NCBI GenBank assembly: GCA_945869245.1
Contig: CAMBOY010000141.1
Location: 1-7,930, forward strand
DNA length: 7,930 bases
Origin: Hydrogenophaga intermedia
GTDB taxonomy: Bacteria > Pseudomonadota > Gammaproteobacteria > Burkholderiales > Burkholderiaceae_C
Reading direction: 5' to 3'
The notes beneath the pieces are model-generated. The model ran no database searches. It had not been told where the DNA came from and saw nothing but the letters and a program-made list of their open reading frames with translations. The stretch's first letter is position 1. Each line of letters starts with the position of its first letter. The translations under genes were made by a program, and so were the position numbers. Of the stretch, positions 1 through 6,509 are shown in pieces.

Positions 1-305
1 CGCCGGTGCATGGCAATGGCAAAGTAGGCCAGCAGCGAATACGCCAAGGCGTGCTGGCCGAGCAAAGACGCTTGGTGCACGTCCATCGCCAAACCAAAGA
101 AAAAGGCGGTGCCCACACCAATGCGCAGTGGCTGGTGCACGCACCAAAACAGCAGCACCAAGGACAGTATGTCGGGTGTCCAGGTCGCGCGCCCCCACAG
201 GCCCATGTTCATCACCATGTTGACGACCAAGGCCCCCAACAGACTGGCCCAGATGAACACTGGATTGGCAGGCAGCAGCAGCTGCTGGCCGGGGCGCATG
301 ATCAT
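1..305 (-). CDS. mreD: Rod shape-determining protein MreD (partial, C-terminus off the window)
   Basis: MreD is a small inner-membrane protein of the elongasome, acting with MreB, MreC, PBP2 and RodA in lateral wall synthesis. The first 101 residues are visible; the rest lies left of position 1. The protein starts MIMRPGQQLLLPANP, the usual betaproteobacterial MreD opening. Hydrophobic segments follow at about residues 16-36, 46-56, 62-76 and 82-99, with the conserved stretch around GLAMDVHQASLLGQHALAY (residues 71-89). The ATG at 305 is chosen over the in-frame ATG at 299 because AAGGAG lies 6 nt upstream of it. This ATG overlaps the mreC stop as ATGA, so translation is probably coupled to mreC. 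Family identity is recognised from memory; the context (mreB, mreC just upstream) makes it nearly certain. Confidence 0.95.
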   Translation of the reverse strand, partial: MIMRPGQQLLLPANPVFIWASLLGALVVNMVMNMGLWGRATWTPDILSLVLLFWCVHQPLRIGVGTAFFFGLAMDVHQASLLGQHALAYSLLAYFAIAMHR

Positions 306-1219
306 GGTGCGCTCCTTTGGATCACCGGTGTGCCGTCGGTGGGCGCGGCGGCTGGCCGGGGCTCGACCGACACCGGTTCGAGCACCAGCACATGCAGGGC
401 ACCGCCCATGCGCGCCAAGGGCTGGCACAAAATGCGGGTGAAGGTGCTTTCGGCGCGGCGCTCCACCGTGCTGATGCGCGCCACCGCCAGGCCTGGCGGG
501 TAGACACCGTCGACACCACTGGTGGTCAACAAATCGCCCTCATTGATGTCGGCATTCGACAGGGTGTAGCGCAGCTCCAGGCCCTCGCCGGCGGGCGTGC
601 TTTGCCCATAGGCCACACCGCGCACGCCGGTGCGGGTGTTGAGCACCGGAATGGCCTGGTTGCGGTCGATCAGCAAGGTGACCTCCGACAACAGCGGATG
701 CACCCGTGTCACTTGGCCCAGCACGCCACTGTCGTCGATCACCGGACTGCCGGGCTGTATGCCGTGCTTCAGGCCTTTGTCGATCACCACCCGCCGGGTG
801 TAGGGGTCTGCGGTGTCGTAGAGCACCTGCGCGGCCACCGAGCGGGTGGTGGCGCGCTCGCGCATGGACAACAGGCTGCGCAGTTGTTGGTTCTCCAGCT
901 CCAGCTGCTCCACCTGCATGCTGCGTTTGGCCTGGGTGGCCAGCGCTTGGCGGGCGTCGGCCTCTTGCCGCACCGCCTCTTCCAGCGACACCGCACGGCT
1001 TTTGAGGTCGCCCAGCACGGTGAGGGGCTGCATCACCAGCCATTGCAGCGGCATCATGGCGGTGGCCAGAGCCGATCGCAGCGGCTGCGACACCTGGAAC
1101 CGGCCGTCGGTGACCATCAAAAACACCGACAAGGCGCTGAACACCATCAGCTTGGACAGCGCCGACGCGCCCTGCTTGAAGAAGGGTGGTGGGCTGCGGT
1201 CCAGGGTGCCCATGGGCAT
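302..1219 (-). CDS. mreC: Rod shape-determining protein MreC
   Basis: MreC is a bitopic inner-membrane protein whose periplasmic part binds and activates PBP2/RodA in cell elongation. The 305-residue product is in the normal size range. A short cytoplasmic N-terminus (with RSPPPFFKQG) is followed by one membrane segment at about residues 21-38, a coiled coil at about 72-118 rich in Glu, Gln and Leu, and a two-lobed beta domain at about 125-282. Conserved stretches include LLIDRNQAIPVLNTRTGVRG (182-201) and TSGVDGVYPPGLAVARI (233-249). A Pro/Ala-rich tail ends the protein. The reading frame is closed upstream by the mreB stop itself and contains only two ATGs near the start (1219 and 1213). 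Neither has a good Shine-Dalgarno, so the exact start is uncertain by two codons. The 54-nt gap to mreB shows no promoter that I can recognise. Confidence 0.96.
   Translation of the reverse strand: MPMGTLDRSPPPFFKQGASALSKLMVFSALSVFLMVTDGRFQVSQPLRSALATAMMPLQWLVMQPLTVLGDLKSRAVSLEEAVRQEADARQALATQAKRSMQVEQLELENQQLRSLLSMRERATTRSVAAQVLYDTADPYTRRVVIDKGLKHGIQPGSPVIDDSGVLGQVTRVHPLLSEVTLLIDRNQAIPVLNTRTGVRGVAYGQSTPAGEGLELRYTLSNADINEGDLLTTSGVDGVYPPGLAVARISTVERRAESTFTRILCQPLARMGGALHVLVLEPVSVEPRPAAAPTDGTPVIQRSAP
312..317 (-). promoter_or_regulatory. Shine-Dalgarno of mreD
   Basis: The minus strand reads AAGGAG here, 6 nt before the ATG at 305. It lies inside the last codons of mreC. It decides between the two nearby ATGs (305 and 299) in favour of 305. 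Confidence 0.75.
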
Positions 1220-1273
1220 GGTTGAGGCGCTCGCTTGGCTCGGTGGTGGACCTTGTGGCCCTGGACGCTGGGC

Positions 1274-2317
1274 TTATTCGCTGGTGAAAATGGTGCCCAG
1301 GCGCTCCATGCTTTCCAGCGCCATGCCGCAGCCACGCACCACACAGGTCAGCGGCTCTTCGGCCACCAGCACCGGCAGACCGGTTTCTTCGGCCAGCAAG
1401 CGGTCGAGGTCGCGCAGCAAGGCGCCGCCGCCGGTGAGCATCATGCCGCGCTCGGCGATGTCGGCACCGAGTTCGGGCGGGGTTTGCTCCAGGGCGCTCT
1501 TGACCGCCGAGACGATTTGGTTGAGTGGCTCGGTCAGCGCTTCCAGAATCTCGTTGGAGCTGATGGTGAAGCTGCGCGGCACACCTTCGGACAGGTTGCG
1601 CCCTTTGACTTCCATTTCGCGGACCTCGGAGCCGGGGAAGGCCGAGCCAATGCGTTTCTTGATCGCTTCGGCGGTGGGTTCGCCAATCAGCATGCCGTAG
1701 TTGCGGCGGATGTAGGCGATGATGGCGTCGTCAAACCGGTCGCCACCCACGCGCACGCTGCCTTTGTAGACCATGCCGCCGAGCGAGATCACGCCCACCT
1801 CGGTGGTGCCGCCGCCAATGTCCACCACCATCGAGCCCGAGGCGTCCGACACGGGCAGGCCAGCGCCAATGGCCGCGGCCATGGGTTCTTCAATCAGATA
1901 CACCTCAGAAGCGCCGGCACCCAGTGCCGATTCGCGGATGGCGCGGCGCTCCACCTGGGTGGAGCCGCAAGGCACACAAATGATGATGCGCGGGCTCGGC
2001 TTGAACATCGAGCGCGGGTGCACCATCTTGATGAACTGCTTGAGCATCTGCTCGGTGACGGTGAAGTCGGCGATCACGCCGTCTTTCATGGGGCGAATCG
2101 CCTCGATGTTGCCGGGCACCTTGCCCAGCATCGCCTTGGCTTCGTGGCCGACCGCTTGGATGGTTTTTTTGCCTTGGGGGCCGCCTTCGTGGCGGATCGA
2201 CACAACCGAAGGCTCGTCGAGCACGATGCCTTTGCCGCGCACAAAAATCAGGGTGTTGGCCGTGCCCAGGTCAATGGCCAGGTCGGTCGAAAGATGCCGA
2301 CGAAAAGACTCAAACAT
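1274..2317 (-). CDS. mreB: Rod shape-determining protein MreB (bacterial actin)
   Basis: MreB is the actin-like ATPase that forms membrane-bound filaments and orients the elongasome. The product is 347 residues, exactly the usual MreB length. A short amphipathic N-terminal segment (MFESFRRHLS), expected to bind the membrane, is followed by the phosphate-1 motif DLGTANT (16-22), the phosphate-2 motif DIGGGTTEV (166-174) and the adenosine motif GGGALL (297-302). The catalytic-loop region EEPMAAAIGAG (143-153) is also intact. The frame is open farther upstream to an ATG at 2422, but those 35 extra residues have no family counterpart and cross the intergenic hairpin, so 2317 is preferred. The ribosome binding site is weak (GGAA about 8 nt upstream). 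First gene of the mreBCD operon, divergent from gatCAB. Confidence 0.98.
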   Translation of the reverse strand: MFESFRRHLSTDLAIDLGTANTLIFVRGKGIVLDEPSVVSIRHEGGPQGKKTIQAVGHEAKAMLGKVPGNIEAIRPMKDGVIADFTVTEQMLKQFIKMVHPRSMFKPSPRIIICVPCGSTQVERRAIRESALGAGASEVYLIEEPMAAAIGAGLPVSDASGSMVVDIGGGTTEVGVISLGGMVYKGSVRVGGDRFDDAIIAYIRRNYGMLIGEPTAEAIKKRIGSAFPGSEVREMEVKGRNLSEGVPRSFTISSNEILEALTEPLNQIVSAVKSALEQTPPELGADIAERGMMLTGGGALLRDLDRLLAEETGLPVLVAEEPLTCVVRGCGMALESMERLGTIFTSE

Positions 2318-2396
2318 GGTGTGTGGTTCCGGTGGGGCACGCAGCTGCTTCGAGCCGCCGTCGCCCATGGTCAATAAAGAGGGAAGCATCCAAAAT

Positions 2397-2431
2397 TCAG
2401 CCCGCACGGGCGCAGGCGCCATGCGGGCTGA
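2397..2431 (-). promoter_or_regulatory. Strong intergenic hairpin upstream of mreB
   Basis: TCAGCCCGCA (2397-2406) is perfectly complementary to TGCGGGCTGA (2422-2431). The enclosed 15 nt can fold again, GGCG (2409-2412) with CGCC (2417-2420), giving a long nested stem. On the minus strand the stem is followed by ATTTTGG, a short T run resembling a weak intrinsic terminator or attenuator. It sits 80 nt upstream of the mreB start and just downstream of a TATTAT hexamer on that strand. The structure is seen directly; a role as attenuator, 5'-end stabiliser or operator is inference. Confidence 0.55.
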
Positions 2432-2440
2432 TAAACCTTG

Positions 2441-2447
2441 GATAATA
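2441..2447. promoter_or_regulatory. Overlapping divergent -10-like elements
   Basis: GATAAT (2441-2446) on the plus strand matches the sigma70 -10 consensus at 5 of 6 positions. TATTAT (2447-2442) on the minus strand is likewise close to it. They lie in the only AT-rich patch (about 2431-2450) of this intergenic region, between two operons that both need promoters. No convincing -35 was found at 16-18 bp on either strand, so this is only a candidate for the gatC and mreB promoters. Confidence 0.35.
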
Positions 2448-2506
2448 CCGCATTGCCCCTCCCTGGCTCGGCCCCGCAGCGGCCGTTTGTCCGTTGGAGC
2501 CTCTGC

Positions 2507-2525
2507 CCGGCGCCGGCCCAGGGCC
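2507..2525 (+). promoter_or_regulatory. GC-rich palindromes in the gatC leader
   Basis: CCGGCGCCGG (2507-2516) is a perfect 10-bp palindrome, and it runs into GGCCCAGGGCC (2515-2525), a second short inverted repeat. Together they would make a structured leader 30-50 nt before the gatC ATG. No Shine-Dalgarno is visible between them and the start (the last bases are GGCATTCCCC). Structure is seen; function is unknown and GC richness alone may explain it. Confidence 0.25.
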
Positions 2526-2555
2526 GTCGTTCAACCCTTGTTTTCGGCATTCCCC

Positions 2556-2855
2556 ATGTCTTTGACCCCCCAGGAAATCGACCGCATCGCCCATTTGGCG
2601 CGGCTGGCCTTGCAGCCGGCCGAAGCCGAGCGCATGCGCGAGCAAATGAACGGTTTTTTCAGCATCGTGGAGGCCATGCGTGCGGTCGACACCACTGGCG
2701 TCGAACCCCTGGCGCACCCGGTGGCTGCGATCCAAGACGTGGCGCTGCGCCTGCGCGACGACCGGGCCAGCGAGCCCAATGCCCGCGAGGCCAACCAGCG
2801 CAGCGCCCCGGCGGTGGAGCAGGGTCTGTTCTTGGTGCCCAAGGTGATTGAGTGA
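2556..2855 (+). CDS. gatC: Asp/Glu-tRNA amidotransferase subunit C (GatC)
   Basis: GatC is the small subunit of GatCAB. It wraps around GatA and GatB and stabilises the complex that converts Asp-tRNA(Asn) or Glu-tRNA(Gln) to Asn- or Gln-tRNA. The 99-residue product has the normal length and carries the family pattern in order: SLTPQEIDRIAHLARLAL at the N-terminus, VDTTGVEPLAHP in the middle (about 44-55), LRLRDD near 64-69 and the C-terminal GLFLVPKVIE. The ATG at 2556 matches the family start even though no Shine-Dalgarno is evident; the frame is open far upstream only as a shadow of mreB. First gene of gatCAB, ending 7 nt before the gatA ATG. Confidence 0.97.
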   Translation: MSLTPQEIDRIAHLARLALQPAEAERMREQMNGFFSIVEAMRAVDTTGVEPLAHPVAAIQDVALRLRDDRASEPNAREANQRSAPAVEQGLFLVPKVIE

Positions 2856-2862
2856 GACCGTG

Positions 2863-4365
2863 ATGACCACATTGCACGACATGACCGTGGCCGAGCTGGC
2901 CGCTGGCCTCAAGGCCAAACAGTTTTCCGCCACCGAGGCGGCGCAACACTTTGTGGCGCGCGCCCAGGCCGACATGAACCCGGGAGGCACCGGCAGCTTT
3001 TTGGCCCTGAACCCCGAGGCCACGCTGGCGCAGGCCCAAGCGGCCGACGCACGCATCGCCGCTGGCACCGCCGGTGCGCTCGACGGCGTGCCGCTGGCGC
3101 ACAAAGACATTTTTGTTACCAAAGATTTCCCGACCACCGCCGGCTCGCACATGCTGGCCGGCTACCGTTCGCCCTTCGACGCCACACTGGTGCAGCGTCT
3201 GGCCGATGCGGGCATGGTCACTGTGGGCAAGCTCAATTGCGACGAATTTGCCATGGGTTCGGGCAATGAAAACTCGGCCTTTGGCACCGTGAAAAACCCC
3301 TGGGACGGCAGCCGGGTGCCCGGTGGTTCGTCGGGCGGCAGCGCTGCGGCCATCGCCGCGCGCCTGGTGCCAGCGGCCACCGGCACCGACACCGGCGGCT
3401 CGATTCGCCAGCCCGCTTCTTTTTGCGGCGTCACCGGCATCAAGCCGACCTACGGCCGCGCCAGCCGTTACGGCATGATCGCGTTCGCGTCCAGCCTGGA
3501 CCAGGGCGGCCCCATGGCCCGCACCGCGCAAGACTGCGCGTTGTTGCTGAGCGCCATGTGTGGCCCCGACCCGGACCGCGACTCCACCTCGCTCGATGTA
3601 CCAGCCGAGGACTTCACGGCATCGTTGAACGCCGATCTCAAGGGTCTGCGCATTGGCATCCCCAAAGAGTTTTTTGGCGAAGGCTTGGCCGCTGACGTGC
3701 GCGCCGCTGTGGATGGCGCGCTGGCCGAGCTGACCCGGCTCGGCGCCACGCTGGTGCCCATCAGCCTGCCGCGCACCGAGCTGTCGATTCCGGTGTACTA
3801 CATCATTGCCCCGGCAGAGGCCAGCTCCAACCTGAGCCGTTTTGACGGCGTGAAGTTCGGCCACCGCGCCAAAGACTTCACCGACCTGGAGAGCATGTAC
3901 AAGCAGACCCGGGCCGAAGGTTTTGGCGCCGAGGTCAAGCGCCGCATCATGACCGGCACCTATGTGCTGAGCCATGGCTACTATGACGCGTATTACCTGC
4001 AAGCGCAAAAGATTCGCCGCATGATCGCCGACGACTTCCAGCAAGCCTTCCAGCAGTGTGACGTGATTGCCGGCCCGGTGGCGCCCAAGGTGGCGTGGAA
4101 GCTCGGCGAAAACGCCAACGACCCGGTGGCCGACTACCTGGCCGACATCTTTACCTTGCCCGCCTCGCTGGCGGGCCTGCCCGGCATGAGTGTGCCGGCG
4201 GGTTTTGGAAATGGCATGCAGGACTCGGAAACGGGAAGCGCCAAGCCGCTTCCCGTGGGCCTGCAGCTGATTGGCAACTACTTCAAGGAAGCGCAGCTGC
4301 TGAACGTGGCGCATCGCCTGCAGCAGGCGACCGATTTCCACCTTCGCAAGCCTTCGGGAGCCTGA
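2863..4365 (+). CDS. gatA: Asp/Glu-tRNA amidotransferase subunit A (GatA), amidase
   Basis: GatA hydrolyses glutamine and supplies ammonia to GatB for tRNA-dependent amidation. The 500-residue product has the amidase signature GGSSGGS (154-160) and the Ser-cis-Ser-Lys triad, by alignment with known GatA: Lys81 (in GVPLAHKD), cis-Ser156 and nucleophile Ser180 (in TDTGGSIRQP). The C-terminal stretch LPVGLQLIGNYF (463-474) is typical. The ATG at 2863 has GTGAG six nt upstream; TTG 2848 and GTG 2860 are in frame but less likely, and ATG 2881 would shorten the protein by 6 residues. An oddity lies at about residues 450-462: roughly ten residues (around NGMQDSETGSAKP) are inserted in a loop where most GatA proteins pass directly from PAGF to LPVGLQ. 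That DNA is a perfect hairpin. Five nt separate the gene from gatB. Confidence 0.98.
   Translation: MTTLHDMTVAELAAGLKAKQFSATEAAQHFVARAQADMNPGGTGSFLALNPEATLAQAQAADARIAAGTAGALDGVPLAHKDIFVTKDFPTTAGSHMLAGYRSPFDATLVQRLADAGMVTVGKLNCDEFAMGSGNENSAFGTVKNPWDGSRVPGGSSGGSAAAIAARLVPAATGTDTGGSIRQPASFCGVTGIKPTYGRASRYGMIAFASSLDQGGPMARTAQDCALLLSAMCGPDPDRDSTSLDVPAEDFTASLNADLKGLRIGIPKEFFGEGLAADVRAAVDGALAELTRLGATLVPISLPRTELSIPVYYIIAPAEASSNLSRFDGVKFGHRAKDFTDLESMYKQTRAEGFGAEVKRRIMTGTYVLSHGYYDAYYLQAQKIRRMIADDFQQAFQQCDVIAGPVAPKVAWKLGENANDPVADYLADIFTLPASLAGLPGMSVPAGFGNGMQDSETGSAKPLPVGLQLIGNYFKEAQLLNVAHRLQQATDFHLRKPSGA
4231..4256 (+). repeat. Perfect 10-bp inverted repeat inside gatA
   Basis: ACGGGAAGCG (4231-4240), a 6-nt loop CCAAGC, then CGCTTCCCGT (4247-4256): a perfect stem with no mismatch. 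It lies in frame within gatA and encodes part of the extra loop (Thr457 to Val465) not expected in the family. No T run follows, and the gene continues normally. Confidence 0.8.
4356..4360 (+). promoter_or_regulatory. Shine-Dalgarno of gatB
   Basis: GGGAG lies in the last codons of gatA, 10 nt before the gatB ATG at 4371. The spacing is at the long end of normal, but no other candidate is visible. Confidence 0.5.
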
Positions 4366-4370
4366 ACACC

Positions 4371-5822
4371 ATGAGCAAACTCATCCAAGGCTACGAAGTC
4401 GTCATCGGCTTCGAAACCCACGCCCAACTCTCGACGAACAGCAAGATCTTCAGCCGCGCCAGCGTGGCTTTTGGCGCTGAGCCCAACACCCAAGCTTGTG
4501 CGCTGGACATGGCGCTGCCTGGCACGCTGCCGGTGATGAACAAAGCGGCGGTGGAGCGCGCCATTCAATTTGGCCTGGCGGTCAATTCGCACATCGCCGA
4601 GCGCAGCGTGTTTGCGCGCAAAAACTACTTCTACCCCGACCTGCCCAAGGGTTACCAGATCAGCCAGTTCGAGATCCCGGTGGTGCAGGGCGGCGAGGTG
4701 TCGTTCTTCTTGGAAGAGGGCAAAGAAACGGTGCGCAAAACCGTGCGCCTGGTGCGCGCCCACCTCGAAGAAGACGCCGGCAAATCGCTGCACGAAGACT
4801 TCATCGGTCAAAGCGGCATCGACCTCAACCGCGCCGGCACGCCGTTGTTGGAAATCGTGACCGAGCCCGATATGCGCAGCAGCGACGAGGCCGTGGCCTA
4901 CGCCAAGGAACTACACAAGATCGTGACCTGGATTGGCATTTGCGACGGCAATATGCAGGAAGGCTCGTTTCGCTGCGACGCCAACGTGTCGGTGCGCAAG
5001 CCCGGCCAGCCGCTGGGCACGCGGCGCGAAATCAAGAACCTGAACAGCTTCAAGTTCATGCAGCAGGCCATCGACTTTGAGGTGCGTTGGCAGATCGAAC
5101 AAATCGAAGACGGGCGCACGATTCAGCAGGCCACCGTGCTGTTCAACCCCGACACCGGCGAGACCCGCGCCATGCGCACCAAGGAAGACTCGGCCGACTA
5201 CCGCTACTTCCCCGACCCCGACCTGCCGCCGCTCGTGATCGGCCGCGACTGGGTGGAGCGCGTCAAAGGTGAGATGACCGAGCTGCCGCGCGTGATGGCC
5301 GAGCGTTTTGTGAAGGACTACGGCCTGCCCGAATACGACGCCACCACGCTCACCCAAAGCAAGGCCATGGCCGCTTATTTTGAGGCCGCAGCCAAGGCCT
5401 GCGGCCAGCCCAAGCTGGCCAGCAACTGGATCATGGGCGAGGTCTCGCGCCGCCTGAACGCCGCCGACATCACCATCGAGCAGGCGCCGGTGAGCGCCGC
5501 GCAGCTCGCCGCTCTGATCGGCCGCATCAGCGACAACACCATCAGCAACAGCGCGGCGCGCCAGGTGTTTGAGGTGCTGTGGACCGGCGGAGGTGATGTG
5601 GACGCCATCATCGAGGCCAAAGGCCTCAAGCAGATGGACGACAGCGGCGAGCTGGAGAAAATTATCGACGAGGTGCTGGCCGCCAACGCCAAGAACGTCG
5701 AGGAATACAAAGCCGGCAACGCCAAGGCCTTGAACGGTCTGGTGGGCCCCATCATGAAGGCCAGCAAAGGCAAGGCCAACCCGGCGCAGGTCAACGAACT
5801 GCTCAAGAAAAAGCTGGGATAA
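4371..5822 (+). CDS. gatB: Asp/Glu-tRNA amidotransferase subunit B (GatB)
   Basis: GatB binds the mischarged tRNA, phosphorylates the Asp or Glu side chain with ATP and adds ammonia delivered from GatA. The 483-residue product has normal length. The cradle (kinase) domain holds VIGFETHAQLSTNSKIFSRA (11-30), FARKNYFYPDLPKGYQISQ (81-99), RAHLEEDAGKS (129-139), GIDLNRAGTPLLEIVTEPDM (149-168), the motif RCDANVSVR (201-209) and EIKNLNSFKF (220-229). A helical linker follows, then the YqeY-like tail ending MKASKGKANPAQVNELLKKK. The CxxC pair seen in many other GatB proteins after NTQ is absent: here it reads NTQACALDMALPG, with a single Cys43. I believe this is common in proteobacterial GatB. The ATG at 4371 follows gatA by 5 nt. 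Confidence 0.98.
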   Translation: MSKLIQGYEVVIGFETHAQLSTNSKIFSRASVAFGAEPNTQACALDMALPGTLPVMNKAAVERAIQFGLAVNSHIAERSVFARKNYFYPDLPKGYQISQFEIPVVQGGEVSFFLEEGKETVRKTVRLVRAHLEEDAGKSLHEDFIGQSGIDLNRAGTPLLEIVTEPDMRSSDEAVAYAKELHKIVTWIGICDGNMQEGSFRCDANVSVRKPGQPLGTRREIKNLNSFKFMQQAIDFEVRWQIEQIEDGRTIQQATVLFNPDTGETRAMRTKEDSADYRYFPDPDLPPLVIGRDWVERVKGEMTELPRVMAERFVKDYGLPEYDATTLTQSKAMAAYFEAAAKACGQPKLASNWIMGEVSRRLNAADITIEQAPVSAAQLAALIGRISDNTISNSAARQVFEVLWTGGGDVDAIIEAKGLKQMDDSGELEKIIDEVLAANAKNVEEYKAGNAKALNGLVGPIMKASKGKANPAQVNELLKKKLG

Positions 5823-5824
5823 GC

Positions 5825-5859
5825 GCCTGACGGCTCAGGCTCCACCGCCGTTGCGGCGG
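5825..5859. terminator. Paired hairpins at the gatB / DUF4124 convergent junction
   Basis: The 47-bp gap between converging stop codons holds two perfect hairpins: GCCTGA-CGGC-TCAGGC (5825-5840) and CCGCCG-TTG-CGGCGG (5845-5859). Neither is followed by a T run on either strand, so they are not classical intrinsic terminators. They could slow polymerase or protect 3' ends of both messages. Position between converging genes is the main argument. Confidence 0.35.
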
Positions 5860-5869
5860 CTGAGGGGCC

Positions 5870-6496
5870 TCAGTTGGGCGACACCGCCCACAAGCGGCTG
5901 AGCCGCTGCAGTTCGTCGTCAAAACGGTTGTTCACCCGATCGCGCTCGGCTTGCTGCTGTTGCAGCAGCTGCCGCTGCTGGGCCAGCTCGGCGGCGGTGT
6001 CGGTGCGCTGGCGGCGCAGCAGGGCCGGCGCGGCGTCGGCTTGCTGGGCCAACGCGGCGAGTTGGCGGTCGATGTCGGTGACACGGGCCACCAGCGACGT
6101 TTCGCGTTCTTTGAGGCCGCCAATGACCAGATCGACTTGCGCCAGCGCGTTGGCGCGGGCGCGGTCGTGGGTCGCCTTGTTGGGGTAACGCAGCACCAGG
6201 GCGCGGTCGCGTTGCTGCCCCTCGGTTTCGCGCTGGCGCGCCTGCTCAGTGGCCTTGCGGGCGGCCTCCGCCTGGGCTTTTTCTTCCAACGTCAAGCTGG
6301 GCGGAATCACCCGCTGCACCGTGCCGCTGCCGCTGAGCTGGCGCTGTTCGCGGTCGATGCACTCCAGAATGGGCCGGTCGGAGGTGATGCGCCGGCCGTT
6401 CTTGTCGACGCAGGTGTAAATCTTTTGCGCCCACGTCGGGCCGGCCAGCCAGGCGCTGGTGATCACCATCAGAACGGGCAGCAGACGTGGTCGCAA
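5870..6496 (-). CDS. Exported DUF4124 domain coiled-coil protein
   Basis: A 208-residue protein of unknown function. Residues 1-23 form a likely Sec signal peptide (MRPRLLPVLMVITSAWLAGP, cleavage after TWA), so it should be periplasmic. A DUF4124 domain follows from about 24 to 55 (KIYTCVDKNGRRITSDRPI), with Cys29 and Cys46 probably forming a disulfide. From about 70 the protein is highly charged and helical, with a probable coiled coil at 70-100 and 125-200, including a run QQQQ at 179-182. The start is a TTG at 6496, supported by AAGGA 8 nt upstream; the next start, ATG at 6469, would remove the basic end of the signal peptide. It lies 11 nt after pyrE on the same strand and is probably cotranscribed with it. 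No role can be assigned from the sequence; the link to pyrE may be only positional. Confidence 0.88.
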   Translation of the reverse strand: MRPRLLPVLMVITSAWLAGPTWAQKIYTCVDKNGRRITSDRPILECIDREQRQLSGSGTVQRVIPPSLTLEEKAQAEAARKATEQARQRETEGQQRDRALVLRYPNKATHDRARANALAQVDLVIGGLKERETSLVARVTDIDRQLAALAQQADAAPALLRRQRTDTAAELAQQRQLLQQQQAERDRVNNRFDDELQRLSRLWAVSPN

Positions 6497-6504
6497 ATCA
6501 AGGG

Positions 6505-6509
6505 TCCTT
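6505..6509 (-). promoter_or_regulatory. Shine-Dalgarno supporting the TTG start of the DUF4124 gene
   Basis: The minus strand reads AAGGA, overlapping the TAA stop of pyrE, 8 nt before TTG 6496. It decides the non-ATG start and suggests translation follows termination on pyrE. Confidence 0.65.

Noticed and set aside
317..1225. Long plus-strand open frame (302 codons) opposite mreC
   Set aside because: Rich in His, Gln, Gly and Arg with no domain-like pattern; it is the complement of a high-GC gene with strong codon bias.
1235..2377. Plus-strand open frame (380 codons) opposite mreB
   Set aside because: Same His/Gly/Ala-rich composition typical of an antisense shadow; mreB on the other strand is unambiguous.
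2318..2422. 35-residue N-terminal extension of MreB from the ATG at 2422
   Set aside because: MFESFRR at 2317 matches the family start and gives the exact usual length; the extension is intergenic DNA with a hairpin.
2659..4341. Minus-strand open frame of 560 codons opposite gatC and gatA
   Set aside because: Very long, but it exactly mirrors gatA codon bias and has no recognisable fold or start signal.
4482..4530. Loss of the CxxC pair in GatB as a sign of degeneration
   Set aside because: All other cradle motifs are intact, and to my knowledge proteobacterial GatB proteins often lack this pair.
5953..5969. GCTGCTG-TTG-CAGCAGC hairpin and CTG/CAG repeats
   Set aside because: Explained by the Leu/Gln codons of the coiled coil (QLLQQQQ) in the DUF4124 protein.
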